The position numbers and the translations under genes were made by a program. From assembly GCF_000321225.1 (NCBI RefSeq), contig NW_004450398.1, positions 2,034,340 through 2,098,339 of the forward strand: a stretch of 64,000 nt of DNA, given 5' to 3'. The notes beneath the pieces were generated by a model, which had not been told where the DNA came from, searched no databases, and worked only from the letters and a program-made list of their open reading frames with translations. This DNA is from Odobenus rosmarus divergens. Lineage: Eukaryota > Chordata > Mammalia > Carnivora > Odobenidae. This document shows positions 42,979 to 55,560 of this stretch, piece after piece (within the stretch, counting starts at the first letter, position 1; each line of letters opens with the position of its first letter).

Positions 42979-45180
42979 TATATATAGTGACAATGATGAT
43001 TATGGTAAAGCATGGAAAGGAGGCTCTCTTTCTTGCTATGTGATTCACATATTTAAAGCCACTTGGTGAACATATTCTTTAGTTCTCTGGTTCCCAGCAG
43101 GGTGGTATAGGAACCACACTTTGGGAAACACTGATTTAGTAAATGTTGCCATGATTCCATTACAAATTGAGACCTGGGGTCTGGCCCTGGGGAAGGCAAA
43201 CTTATGGTCTGAGACTAGAAAGAGAGTATGCCAAGGGGTCCGCAGCGAGAAGCTGATGCCCCTGGGCAGCATGCAAGGTATTCATGCTCCAGGCCCCCAG
43301 AGCCAGGTAAGGGTTCAGGTAGCCCTTGGGGTCACCAGCCCGCAAAGTAAGAGGCGATCACATTCTCTCTATCTCTGGCTCCTCCAGCTTGGGGCTCAAC
43401 GATGAGAATGTTGATGTAATAACATATTCAGATGCCACTTCTTGAGGGGGAATAGTGAGCCGCTAGATGCTTTCTGTATATAGTCTCATCATGACCAAAG
43501 GCACCACAAGGTAGGCATGAATCATCTTGTTTCACAGACAAAGCCCAGAGATGTGAAGTCCCAGATTTCGAGCAGGAACCTGGGGAGAGATTCCTGGCTG
43601 TGATTTGTGAAAGGAGAAGAGGGTGGAGTATGGTGTCTGCTGGAGGCCTGGGAGATCAAGTCTCTGGGGCCATGGGCCCCTTGGAGCATGGCAGGGCCGA
43701 ACCCTGTGGCTGCCACGTGGCTGCCCACAGAGCAGGGGGATGGGCTGCTGCATCTCAGCCTGAGTCACCTTGGCCACTGCTCGGGATCTTGGCCTGCTGC
43801 CCGTGCTTCCTGGGTTTCCCCCCAAGGCTCGGGGAGTCTGCTGCTGGCTTGTGACTCTAGAGGTGGTGGGGAGAGTGGGTGGGGACTGGCTGCAGTCGGC
43901 AGCATGATGACACAGTCTGCTGTGGCTCCCATGGGCCAGAGGTGGGAGGCAGGAGATCTGGGTCCTGTGGGGCAGTGGAGTTGGTTTCACCACTTCCCCC
44001 CTCCAGCACCTCCGCCTATCACTTCCTCCATCACCTCCATGGTCACCGTCATCATTTCCTGCTCCACCATCCCATCCTTCCCACCACCACCTTCATGGTC
44101 ACTGCCACCTCCACCAGCTCTTCAGACTCCTCCCCATACACACTATTCCCGGCACCACATTATTACTACCTCTGGCACCATGCGGCACCTACTTCAACTC
44201 AGAAATCCCTACACCAGCCTACAAAGTGGGTATTCTTAATATGACCGTGATATACGAAGCTTGAAGAAGTTTCAAAACCAGGTCTATGTGATTCCTTCTG
44301 ATGTTCCTAACAAGGGGATGTTGAGCCTGCTTGTTGACCTGGAATTGGACCCAAGATGGAGATGCCATCTGTCTCTCCCCATGGGTCAGTTCTGGAGACA
44401 CAGAGAGGATCAAATGGTTCTCTGCAATAGGGTTCACATTTACACAGGGAGTTTGGGAATCACATCACAGGAACCTGAGGATCAGAGGTATCTAGTGTCC
44501 TCCTCAAGGTCATGGAGCCAGTTACCGCCAGGATTTAAGGAGCATGTATCTGCTGTCAAAGCCTACAGCATCACAGCTAGATCTGTCTTTGGCACAGAGC
44601 AGGGGTGATGCAGGTCCTTCACGACCATCAGGGCTATGGTAGCCACGGGAATATGTCACTTAGCTCTCTTCAAAAGAGAACCTGCCACAGGTATGAGTCA
44701 AATGTAGGAGTCAGCTGACAGTGTCCAGCCATGGATGCCTTGGACTCTGCCTCAGCTTGTAAATTCAAGCCAGGTGCTTCCAGGCAATCGTTGGCCAATG
44801 ACCGAGCACAGCGGTGACACAAGGTCTCGACGTTTCTGGGCAGGGCGGGACTCTGCTACAGGCAATCTCTAAACCCAGGCTCCCTGGTGACCTGGCCAAG
44901 CTTCCCAGAGCTGAACCCCAGTTCAGCTCTTGCTACATAATCCTCTTCCTACATAATCCTCCTGTCTTCCCTTTCTCTTTCCAAAGTGTCCAATTCACCC
45001 GCATGTTCCTGCTCTCTCTCCCCTTTATCTTCCAGTGGTATCACCTGTCCCCCGTAAATCTCTTGTACTCCAACTCTGCCTTGGTGTCTGCGTCCTGGAG
45101 GACCCCAAATGACAAAAGGTGTTAGGTTTGTACCATCACAGCAGAGGGAATTCTCTTCCCCCCGCCCTGGCCTTAAGATC
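42979..45180. other. Intergenic stretch with CCA-rich and old repeat patches
   Basis: Contains an antisense MIR at about 43480-43560, a degenerate CCA/CCAT-rich patch at 43990-44180, MIR-like text near 44460-44560 and the dispersed repeat copy at 44930-45120 that matches 18.8-19.0 kb. Open frames up to 210 codons here come from low complexity and GC content; no gene recognised. Confidence 0.65.
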
Positions 45181-45187
45181 TGACTCT

Positions 45188-45279
45188 ATTTTTTTTTTTT
45201 TTAAGATTTTAAGTAATCTCTACACTCTACGTGGGGCTCAAACTCACAACGCTCCAACAACGGAGCCAGCCAGGTGCCC
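45188..45279 (-). mobile_element. Short tRNA-derived SINE (older type)
   Basis: 'ttaagattttaagtaatctctacactctacgtggggctcaaactcacaac...gagccagccaggtgccc' with target duplication ttaagatctgact (45173-45185) and taagatctgactt (45280-45292). Confidence 0.9.
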
Positions 45280-46273
45280 TAAGATCTGACTTTAGACACA
45301 CACACCCTTCAGCCCTGTGGAATGAGTGCGTACTAACACGACTGCTTCCTTTAGCGATGATACAATTATGATAAATCAACCGCAGCATCCTTAACACTGC
45401 GGTGATACACATCTGGCCCGTGGTAAGCGAAAGGAAGCTGCAGGAGGAGAGGGAGTGGCCGGTTCGGTTGTTAGTATAGATAGATTTGGATCCCTGTTCT
45501 ACCAAGTCCAAGCTGGAGCAAGCCCTTTTGCTTCTCTGTGACTTTAATGCCTGGATTTTCTCCTGTGGACCATTCCAAACATCCCGGGTTGTTTTGAGGT
45601 CTAAATTATTTAAGTTAGCAGAAAACGTGTACACATAGCCTGGCACATCGTAGGTATCCACACACGTATTCCCTCACTGAATGCCTAACCCAAGCACGGA
45701 GCTAACATTAGGACCTGGGAACACAGCAGTAAATGATAAAGAGAAAACTTCCTGCTCTCAGGCAACTCACAGTCTTATTAGTTAAAGCTAAATCTGGAAT
45801 ATCTTGAAGATACCTTAATAACTGTAAAAAGCCAAATAAAATAGCCTCTCCTTTGAGAAGGGAAAAATATGAGACCAGATCTGTGAGTATCCTTGAAGAG
45901 GAAAATCCAACTTTCGTTAAAAGAAAACAAGGAACGGTCACTTAGAGTTTTCGACCCTTGGTGCTGGGCGGTAAACTCTCTCTGCCCTGACAGATGGAGC
46001 TTAGGTTGAATAGTCAATGTGGGTTTGTTGGATCCAGTACACTAAGGTCAAAGGTTCTGAGTCAGACTGCATTCGATCTTCTTGTGAAGATCAATGTCCT
46101 CTGGAATGTATGCAAAGTCTGTTTTTATTTCTTCTGGTTACAGTGTTATTATTTAGTTTTAACATAACTGAGATAAGAGGTAAGAGAATGTAATCTATGT
46201 GATCTTTGTTAAGTTTGATTCCAGCTCATAGTCAATTTTTGTAAACATCGCATGTAATGCGTCAAATGAGTAT

Positions 46274-46497
46274 CTGGGGCGCCTGGGTGGCTGTGTCAGT
46301 TAAGTGTCCCATTCTTGATTTCAGCTCAGGTTGTGATCTTGGGGTCGTAGGATGGAGCCCCGCATCAGAATCCATGCTCGGCGCAGAGTCTGCACGAGAT
46401 CTCTCCCTCTCCTTTTGCCCTTCCTCACCACCACGAACGCCCCCTACCCCCACTCACTTGCTCTCTCGCCCTAAGAAGAAGAAGAAGAAGAAAGATT
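46274..46497 (+). mobile_element. Can-SINE
   Basis: Head 'ggggcgcctgggtggctgtgtcagttaagtgtcc' to an AAG-rich end (46473-46492). Confidence 0.93.
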
Positions 46498-46499
46498 AA

Positions 46500-49400
46500 A
46501 AGAAAAAAATACATATTCAGTGGTCTTCTAGTAAATGTTTAACAACTAGCACTCTCTCTAAAACATACATTTAAAACAAACAAATAAATAAATACCCCAA
46601 TTTACCGTGTTTGCCAACTCCCGTGGTGTCACGACTCCTTGTGGCTGATTTCAAGCTACCAATGTGACCTTGCTGAACACAGGGTAGAAAAGCGATGCTC
46701 ACAATCAGCCCCGATGAGCCGTCATGAGCTGGCTGAAGCCCATCACTGATGTTTACATGTTCTGCATTTTGTACTGGTGTCTGAAGTCTGCGGGTCTCTT
46801 TCTACCGTCAGTTATGTCTACTCATTTCCATTTATGATGCTGTGCCTCCTTTTCTCTAGGTGTGATCTGTTTTTTTTGTGTGTGTGTGTTTTTTTTTAAC
46901 CGTGAACTATTCATTTCTTAGAACTTCACTGTAGGCAATCTTTGAGTCCAGGTGTAAAATTAAGTTGCTTGAGTGAGTTCTTTGGGTTCCAGTTCGATGA
47001 AGGGATCTACTGTTCAGTTCTTACCTGGGCTGTGCCCAACACTGTGTCCTGCCCTTACTCTTCTGTGGCTTTGAAAGGGGAAGCTGACATTTTTCAGAGT
47101 TTGGAAGAAACCCTCAAGAAAAAGACCGACTTTGGTGGGTGCGCACCACCCAGCATCTCTGACTTCATGTCTTTGGGGACTCTGTGGATTTATTACTTTT
47201 GTGCCAACCAGCAATGTGTTTAAAAGATGCATTCAAGTATCTTATTCAGCATTTAGTTGTTTGAGTATTAGGGTATCTAATCCCTCAGAGGGCTGGAATT
47301 AGATGTCTCTTTATTCTAATAAATAAATGACTTCAAGGTGTGTGAAGTTTACTAGCATTTTTTTTCTTAGTCCTCTCCCTCCTTGAACAAAGTCCATTGT
47401 TCCTCAGGCTCTAAAATTTTGGCGTAAGTCCACTAGAGTTGCTATGGTTCCTTCTGGAACTGTATATGACAAAGTTGTGGTAAGTGAAAGCTGACTTACA
47501 GATAAAGCTACCTCACTCCCATACGGCATCACATGCTTCTACCTCTGCTCAAAACCAAGCCCACCGCTTCCGAACTCAGCACCTGCTCCTCCCTATTTGT
47601 TCTGGAGTCAGTGAAGGATACTCCCACCAGCTGGGCCGCCGGATCTGGACCTGGAGTCCATCTTCCTCCAGCACCACCTCCTCCCCCTTATGTGCAATCT
47701 GTTCCCAGATCATTTGATTATAGGGCCAATGTATTTCTGGAGTTTCTCATGCACCTTCATCCTTGATCTCTACCCAGGCTCAATTATAGTCCTTAATTTC
47801 AATCCTTCCCATCATCTCTCCTCTAGCTTCCTATGGGTCTTCATCTACTAGCACGTTACTTGACAGTTACTCTTCCTGAAATCCCAGGATGTAGGTACTG
47901 TTATCATTCCCATTCTACAGACGTAGAAGCTGGGGCTTGTAAAGGTCAAGCGGGGGTCCCAGGGCTGGTCCGTGGTAGAGCCTGATTCCACACAGTGGCC
48001 TAACCCAGAGCCTGTATGTTGGCTCCTACTCTCTGAGGTTTGTTTTCCTGCCTCCGACCTCACCTCCCTCAACTCACTCTCCCCTTGCAGCAGCTAGAGG
48101 GATCGCTGTAAACTGCAACACTGATCATGTACTGCCCTGGCCCCAAACCTGCCAGTGGTTGCCCGCTGCCATGGGATAAAGCATCAGTTCTCCAGTAAGG
48201 CTCATAGCCACAGCCTCTATAGCCTTATCTGCCATTACAGAGAATCACCCCTCACCCCACACCCCACTCTGCTGCAGCCACATCGCAGCCCACTCCCAGC
48301 ATCTGGAGGAAGGTCATGCTCTTCTACCCTTTGGTGACTTCAATTCCCCCTACCGTCTAACTGCATACATTTTCTCCATTTGGTGAACTCCTACACATCC
48401 TTCAATACCCAGCCCAAATGTTACTTTGTGAAACACTTTCCTGATCTCCCCCAGGCAGAACTAGTCATTGTCTACTTAACCCTATAACACCTTGGCGGGA
48501 AATTCCTGACCTTTGAGGATCATTAGTACCCAGAAAATTCATGCAAAAGTAAATCTGGTTAGAATGGGACTAAAATTTCATAGTAAATATTGAGTAAAAA
48601 AAAAAAGAAGAAGAAGAGGATTTGATCAACGCTTTACCTTTAAAAAATGAAGCTAACATTTATGGGCACTATTCACTAAGAAAATTACAATTGAAATTCT
48701 GTACTAATTCTTAGACCAGATTACAGAGCCAGGGCTAATATATATATATTTTTTTCTGCTTGGTATAATTTCCTGACAAAAATTTGTTTAAAGGTCATGA
48801 TATGACATCCTTTTCTATAAGTTTCACACCATGATCGCAAAGAGAGTCATTTTTGAAAAAAAAAAAAGATAAGATGCTATTAGTTTTCCAGCAGGCTTTT
48901 CTTAGCCTTTTCATAGTGAAATTATGTTCTTGTGAGCACCTGTCCTGACTTCTCGCCAGTATCCTCTTGTTTGGTTGTACCTTGGTCTACCAATGGGATG
49001 GGACAGATGCTCATCTGTCAATATCTTCAGGGTGCTCTGAGCAGTTCTCCAACATCCAGTCACATCAACTTCAGGAAATTCTGTAATGTTGCAAGCAAGG
49101 ATGGCAATTTAATCATGCAAATGTGGCAAACACTCAGACTGACCAACACCTAAGAAAGAGGGTGTTGATGTCAGGGAAAGAGCCAGACAATGGGTTCAGC
49201 AGGAGGATTCAGTCAGTAGCTAATTCTACAGGTTACTGCCATACGATGTTGCCACTGGGGGATGCCAGACAAGGGACACAGCACACCGCTTGATACTATT
49301 TTTGCAACATCTAGGAGTCCATAATAATTTCAAAATGAAAACTTAAACATATTACAAAAATAACTTGTAGCCAAGAAGAGCCTAAGGGAACAGAGAGACT

Positions 49401-49575
49401 AAATGCATCAGCAGTCCTAAACTCGTAAGTTAAATTTATAAGTGACCAGATACTTCGTTAACATTTTCTTATAATGGTCATTTTTGTTTTCCCCAGGCAA
49501 TCTCTTCACCAGGTGGGGAGTAGGGGTTCTTCCTGAATACTTAGGTTTTCACTAAATCCTTCCATGGAATTGTGA
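46500..49575. other. Intergenic stretch with one L2 remnant
   Basis: 48060-48480 reads as an L2 3' region in sense ('ctgccctggccccaaacctgccagtggttgcc...agccttatctgcc...tacacatccttcaatacccagcccaaatgttac'). An antisense MIR piece lies near 47870-47960. The rest, including 46.5-47.5 and 48.5-49.5 kb, gives no recognised feature. Confidence 0.65.
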
Positions 49576-49579
49576 CTAT

Positions 49580-49745
49580 AATGTAACTATCTCCTGTTGG
49601 ACTGTGAGCTCCTTCAAGCCTAGAAGTGGATCTTAGTCATCTCTTTGTTTCCAGTGCCCATTGTAGGGCTTGGCATAGATTAAGCCTCTGATAAAAACAA
49701 TGAGTGAGTGAGTGAATGAATGAATGAATGAATGAACAAATGAAA
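49580..49745 (+). repeat. L2 3' end with (GAAT)n tail
   Basis: 'ctgttggactgtgagctccttcaagcctagaagtgg...ttccagtgcccattgtagggcttggcatag' followed by gagtgagtgagtgaatgaatgaatg. Confidence 0.88.
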
Positions 49746-50984
49746 ACATGCACAAAAAACTAAAAGAGGGGGTTTCTAATTTTGTCCCAGCATAGCTTAG
49801 CCCTGGGAAGGACGGTGCTAGAGATGTTTCTTCTAGAGGTGGTTTGGTTTGAGTCTCAGACATAGCAAGAGTTGCTGCAGGGGATGGGAAGCCTACCCGA
49901 AAGATCTGCTCTGCTCTCTCTGCATAGACGCAGGCAGGTGGTGCTTGCCCACATACCTCTCCTGGCCCCCCTAATCAGTGAGGAGGGCTTGGGGGAATTT
50001 CAGGGATGGTATGTTTGGGAAAGCCCAGTTCGGGGCAAAGCCACCTCTAATGCCCCCCAGAAGGTGCCCCCTAGCCAAAACCAACTCTTCCCCATGCTGC
50101 TCAGCCTCAGGCTCAGTAAGAGGGTCTAGGAGTTGGCCTTGTTCTCCTGGGAACTAACAACTCCATCTGCCTGGTGGGCGTATCAATCCCCACCCCCCGC
50201 CCCCGCCGCCGCCCCGCTGTCTTGGCCTCTTTTCTTCTCCCTGAAACTGATAAACAAGCTAAATCCCGTGACCCGCGCTTGCCCCTCTCCGTAGAGGCAA
50301 TCCAGGGAGGTTTTCCAACATCATATTACAACCACTGCCCTGCAACTTGTTTTTCCTGTTTTCTGTTTAATGCCATTTTGGACATCTTCCTATGTCCTCG
50401 TGTGCAAATCTCCTTCGTTCTTCTTCATAGCTCCCTAATATTGCACAGAATGGCAAAAGCATTGTTCACCTAAGCAGTTCCTCCTAATGATGGGCATTGA
50501 TGTTGATTTGGTTTTGGCATAGCGCGGCAATGCCGCACACCCCTACATGCCTAGACGGTGCTGGCTAGTGCCCAAAATGCCCTCCCTGAGAGTGGCACCT
50601 ATTGTCACACTCCCACCTACAGCATATGGCCATGAAGCCCAGGCTTTTGGAAGAAAAAGAAATCCCATTACCCATGGTGATGATGCTTACCGTAACAAGA
50701 GAAGAATGAAACTCGCTTGACAAGGAGATTTCTTGGCTTTTTGTTGTTGTTGTTCCACGCTCAGTCCCTTCACAACCTTGTGGGGACTGTGGACCTGGGG
50801 ACTGGCCTTGCTATTATAATCATTATTGAGTTTACTCACATTTTGTGCCAGACTCATGCTGGATGCCGAGTGGGGTGGTGGGAGGGGGTGATGGCCAGGA
50901 GAAGGCAGTCCTCTGAGGTGCTTTGCTCAGCTGCCGTCCCCGCCAGGCCCCTGTGTCACTTCTCAGCTCCTTTTATTTCTAATT
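49746..50984. other. Intergenic stretch, nothing assigned
   Basis: No gene seen. 50,510-50,640 weakly resembles L1 3' text. A GC-rich CCGCCGCC patch lies at 50190-50215. Confidence 0.6.
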
Positions 50985-52070
50985 TTTTTTCCAACTTGAT
51001 GCGATATGATTGACATGGTGTAAACTTAAGATTTGATGTGCTTGTATATTACAGTATTGTGACAGCGATCTAAGGAGCCTGAAGGATTCATTTGCTTCAA
51101 GCTTATGCACTCCTTCCTTGCTGACCTAAGTCCCTTGGTTTGTAGAAAAACTACCCTCTTTCCTTGATATTTGCGGCCTGCTGGCCTTGAGGAGTGAAGG
51201 ACTGCACTCTCCCAGAAGATAAGGCCTAACTGCATTTTAAAAACAGTTGCCACTGATGTAAGTCTGTTCAGGGTCAGGTCCACGTATGACTAACTGCCTG
51301 GGCACCTGCTTCTCCTGCACGCAGCCCCTCTCCCCCTTTCCAGTGCCTTGCCCTTAAAAACCCTCTGGCTTTGCCTGGATGGGGAAGACGGTCTTTGAGG
51401 CGTTAGTCCACCACCTTCCCAGGTTGCTGGCTTCCTGAATAAAGTTGCCGTTCCTTTCCCTCTATCCTCCATCACTTGTCTCTCAAGTATTGGTTTTCGA
51501 GCAGCGAGCAACCAGACCTGAGCTCAGAACCGGTTCTCTGTCCGGTAACAATATAATTGCCACCATAGTGTTAGCTAGCTCCCCCGCCCCCCCGCCACAG
51601 AAACTCCGCTTCTTTTTGTGATGAGACCATTTAAGATTTACTGTCTCTGCAACGCTTGGGTATACTGTCCGGTGTTGCGCTCTGCAGTGCATTAGATCCC
51701 CAGAACATATTCATCTTCTAACTGGAAGCTTGTACCGTTTTGACCAACATCTCCCCGTTTCCCCCACCTCCCTGCCCCTGCTCACCACCACTCTGCTCTC
51801 TAAGTTCAGGGTTTTTTAGATTCCACGTATAAGCGAGATTATACGGTGTTTGTCTTTCTCTGTCTGTCTCACCTCACTGAGCATAATGTCCTCAAGGATC
51901 ATCCACGTTGCTGCAAACGGCCACAAAAGGATTTCATTCTTTTCTGTGGCTGGATAATATTCCATCGTATATACACACCACATCTTATTTATCCATTCAT
52001 CTGTTGACAGACACGGAGCTTGTTTTCTTGGCTTGGCTATTGTGAATAATAACGAACCTGGAATCTCTTC
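50985..52070 (-). mobile_element. L1 3' region split by a solo LTR
   Basis: Antisense L1 text at 50985-51057 ('cgatatgattgacatggtgtaaacttaag'), continuing at 51551-52070 ('attccacgtataagcgagattatacggtgtttg', 'ggctggataatattccatcgtatatac', 'atctgttgacagacac'). Confidence 0.88.
51058..51550 (+). mobile_element. Solo ERV1-type LTR
   Basis: 493 bp from TGTGACAG to GGTAACA. TATA-like ccttaaaaaccctct at 51351-51365, polyadenylation signal aataaag at 51438-51444, and a terminal part 'gcagcgagcaaccagacctgagctc' typical of retroviral R/U5. Flanks GTAT (51054-51057) and ATAT (51551-51554) are a 4-bp target duplication with one change. No internal retroviral sequence follows on either side. Confidence 0.88.
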
Positions 52071-52279
52071 AATACTGCCCTCACACCTCTTCTCCTCTCG
52101 AGCTACACTTCCTCCCTGGGAGAGCACATGCAGTGCCATGGCTTTAAATAGCGTATGCTCTTTACCCCAATATGCATGTCACCATCCCAGACCTCCGCCA
52201 TGAACTCTGCACATCCAACAGTGTTTGCATCCTCTCCATCTGGATGTCCAAAAAAACCTCACAAAGGTAACACACTTCG

Positions 52280-53115
52280 CATGAGCAGATGCATTTTGTC
52301 ATCAGGGAAATGCAAACCAAAACCACTTCACACTCACTAGTGTGAGTGTAATCAAAAAGATGAATGGTAGTGAGTGTTGGCAAGGATTGGAAGAAATTGG
52401 ATCCCTCATACAGCGCTGAGGGGAGGCGGTGGGAATGCAAAATGGGGCAGCCACTTTGGAAAACAGTTTGGCAGTTCCTCAAAAAAGTTACACAGTTAGG
52501 GACGCCTGGCTGGCTCCATTGGAAAAGCATGTGACTCTTGATCTCGGGGTCATGTGTTCGAGCCCCACATTGGGTGTTGTAATTATTAAAAATGAAGAAA
52601 GAAAGAAACTTTAAAAAGTTACGCAGACAGTGATCGTGTGACCCAGCAATTCCACTCTTAAGCGTCCACCCAAGAGAAGTGAGAACACGTCCATGCAAAC
52701 ATTTGTATACAAACATTCGTAGGAGTGCTATTCAAAACCACTAAAAAGTGGCAAGAAGCCAAATGCCCACCAGCGGATGAGTGGATAAACAAAATGTGAC
52801 ACAGCCTCACAGTGGAGCATCACTCTATGTGGTGAATCTCAGCAACACGACATTGAGAGACACAAGTCACAAAAGCTCCCATACTGGATGATTCCATTTA
52901 TAGGAAATATCCAGAATACGCAAATCCGTGCAGACCGAAAGCAGATCAGTGACTTCTAGAGACTGGGAGGAAAAGGGGTACGGATGGGGTTTCTTTTGGG
53001 GGGGATGAAAACGTTCTCAAGTTACCTAGTGATGATGGTCGCATAACTTTGTGAAAGCATTGAAAATTCCTGAAGAGTATCCTTCGAAAGGGTGACTCTT
53101 AAGATTATGGGAATT
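52280..53115 (+). mobile_element. L1 3' end split by a short SINE
   Basis: 'ggaaatgcaaaccaaaaccacttc', 'ccactttggaaaacagtttggcagttcctc' before the SINE; 'gacccagcaattccactcttaagcg', 'gaagccaaatgcccaccagcgg', 'gattccatttataggaaatatcc' after it. Confidence 0.92.
52498..52612 (+). mobile_element. Short tRNA-derived SINE (older type)
   Basis: 'gggacgcctggctggctccattggaaaagcatgtgactcttga...cgagccccacattgggtg'. Flanks aaaaagttacacag and aaaaagttacgcag are its target duplication. Confidence 0.93.
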
Positions 53116-53125
53116 CATCTCATTT

Positions 53126-53308
53126 TTTAAAAGATTTTATTTATTTATTTGACAGAGAGAGAGCACAAGCAGGGGAAGGAGCAGAGGGAGAGGGAGAAGC
53201 AGGATTCCCGCTAAGCAGGGAGCCCGATGCAGGGCTCGATCCCAGGACCCTGGGATCATGACCTGAGCCGAAGACAGATGCTTAACCGACTGAGCCACCC
53301 AGGCGCCC
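53126..53308 (-). mobile_element. Can-SINE
   Basis: Minus-strand copy; flanks catctcattttttaaa and catctctattttttaaa form the duplication. Confidence 0.95.
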
Positions 53309-53346
53309 CATCTCTATTTTTTAAAAAGTTAAAACCCCTTTCAGAT

Positions 53347-53511
53347 TTTTTGAGAGAGAAAGAGAGCACAAGCAAGGGGAGGGGCAGAGGGAGAGAGAAT
53401 CTCAAGCAGGCTCCACGCCCAGCACGGAACTCGATGAAGGACGAATCTCACAACCCTGAGATCATGAGCTGAGCTGAAATCAAGAATCAGATGCTTAACA
53501 GACTGAGCCAC
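53347..53511 (-). mobile_element. Can-SINE (diverged)
   Basis: 'ttgagagagaaagagagcacaagcaagggg...gatgcttaacagactgagccacccc', flanked by cagatttttt (53342-53351) and again at 53513-53522. Confidence 0.94.
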
Positions 53512-53579
53512 CCCAGATTTTTTTTTTTTTAACATAACACACAATTTCCTCCTCCAAACCTACTCGGCCACCTCTGCCT

Positions 53580-54225
53580 TCATCTGTATACTTCCTGGTT
53601 CTTCACACCCACCATCCCAGCCATCAATGGAAGCTGTTAGCTTTACCTTGGAAATTTATCCTGAATCCGAACACTTTTTCCCACTTCCACTGCCACTGTC
53701 TGTGTCTGAGCCACTAGCCTGTGTCACCTGCTTTTCCCCGTAGCCACGAGGGTATATTCTCCATCCAGCAGCTAGATGTTCTTCTGCAAGAGAAGCATCT
53801 GCTCCTCGGCTTGCTCACAGCTCCAATAGCTCCCATCTTGCTCAGGCGAAAAGCCCAACTCCTCACTGTGCCTATAAGACCCTGACAACCCCACCCCTCC
53901 ACTAGCTCTCTGACCTCACCTCCTCCCAGCCTCCCCTTGCCCACTCTGTTCCTGCTGACCTCCCTGCTGTTCCTTAAGTATGACACACCCGATCCACCCC
54001 AGGGCCTTTGCGCTTGCTGTCCTCTCTGCCTGGACTGTTCTTCCTCTCAGTTATCATTGTGGTTCTCTCTTTCTCTACCATCCTCACCTTTATTTCTCTC
54101 TGTAGCATGTGTCTCCCACCTGAATGTGAGCTCTACAGGGACAGGGATGTTTCTCTTGTCCAGGGTTAACCTACCTGCTGGCAACCTACCAGTTGCTCAG
54201 TAAATGCTTGTTGAATGCATGAACC
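53580..54225 (+). repeat. L2 3' region
   Basis: Long L2-type run: 'cagggcctttgcgcttgctgtcctctctgcctggac...cacctgaatgtgagctctacagggacaggga...cagttgctcagtaaatgcttgttgaatgcatgaa'. Confidence 0.88.
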
Positions 54226-54335
54226 AAAGAACTATACACGGGTCACGCTCGGGAACGCTTGGGAACGCCCAAGCAGATGGGAAACGGGAAGTCTCAAGTA
54301 CGGAATATGTTTCCAGGCTTACAAAAGCTTGGTAC

Positions 54336-54440
54336 CGGGCCATCTGGCTGGCTCAGTCAGAAGAGCATGCGACTCTTGATCTTGGCATTGTGAGTGAGAG
54401 CCCCACGTTGGTAAAAAAATAAATAAATAAACTTAAAAAA
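54336..54440 (+). mobile_element. Short tRNA-derived SINE (older type)
   Basis: 'ggccatctggctggctcagtcagaagagcatgcgactcttgatc...gagagccccacgttgg' then (aaat)n. Confidence 0.93.
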
Positions 54441-54479
54441 AATAAACAAGAGTCTGATACCTATTTTTTTCATATACTC

Positions 54480-55560
54480 TAACAGCCCTATGAGATAGGC
54501 AAGCACTTAAACTATTTTCAGATAAGGAAACTGAAGTTTAGAGGTAGCTTGGCAGAGTACCCAGCACAGAGCAAGCCTTCAATTAATATTAACACTATTG
54601 TGGTTGTTTTTATAATTCTCCCCACTTACCATTTCAAGCCCACCTCAGTTCACCTCAGCGCCCATCTGCTTCCCTACCCACAGACAGAGCTTGCTAATTC
54701 ACCCTGCTTGCTTTTGCTGCCATCAATCCCTCCCCCTAGAATCCCCTCATCCTTCCTCTCAACTTGTTAATAGCCCGAATCCCCTGCACCACTGACTTCA
54801 CTTATGCTTCCTCCAGGAAGCCTTCTCGGATTTACCCGCCCACTGCTCACTACTTCCGTATTCTCTTCCCCTCCACTCCTGGTCCACTCGCTGCTCCTGG
54901 CAACATGGTAGCTTTGCATGAAATCTCGACATCTCATGAGTGTTTTCACAGATCAAATAGCACACTTTGGGGAGCCTGCTAAACCTCTCCCAGGCTGTGT
55001 GACCTTGAGCAAGTTGATGGACTTCTCGGAGCTTCATCTGTGAAGTGGAAATAGAAATAAGCCCGTCTCTCTTAGGGTTGCCATGGGGCTAACACGAGAC
55101 ATGGTAAATGAGACACCTGTGCCCAGTACATAGTGAAGGTCCAGGCCAGATTAGTATTTTTTATTATTATTATTTCAAAATGACCCTGAAGGTAGGTAGA
55201 GGAACACCAGGATGGAGTGACTGGTGTAGCTCACAGTAGCATGCTGGGACGCAAGCCCCGTTTCCTGCCCTTCTGTTCGACTTTGCCACACCTTTTAGGG
55301 ACTCGTTTCTGATGGTTCACATTAGGCCCACTGGCGTCGGTGCCACGTGCGATCTTTGAATCATTCTTGGATGTCAGTGATGACGATGCCCCGTGCTTCC
55401 CAGGCCTTTGTGGCTTCCGAAGGCACACGCACCTTGCTTTTCACACCCGAGTTGCCCAGCCACGTGCCGGGCAGGTAAGGCACAGCCTCATTTCGCAGAT
55501 GGGACAACCGAGGCTCAGAGAAGCCAAACCACTGGCTCATGACCTCACAGCAAAAAGAGT
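54480..55560. repeat. MIR and L2 remnants
   Basis: Antisense MIR 54480-54590, L2-like 54690-54890 ('caccactgacttcacttatgcttcctccaggaagccttctcgg'), sense MIR 54980-55140 ('ggctgtgtgaccttgagcaagttgatggac...catctgtgaagtgg'), antisense MIR 55470-55550. Confidence 0.75.

Noticed and set aside
43607..44239. A 210-codon plus-strand frame
   Set aside because: Second half is a degenerate CCA/CCAT-rich patch giving His/Pro/Thr runs; no family recognised.
51351..51444. Gene promoter and polyadenylation site in the intergenic region
   Set aside because: TATA-like and AATAAA motifs lie within one LTR with TG/CA borders and target duplication.
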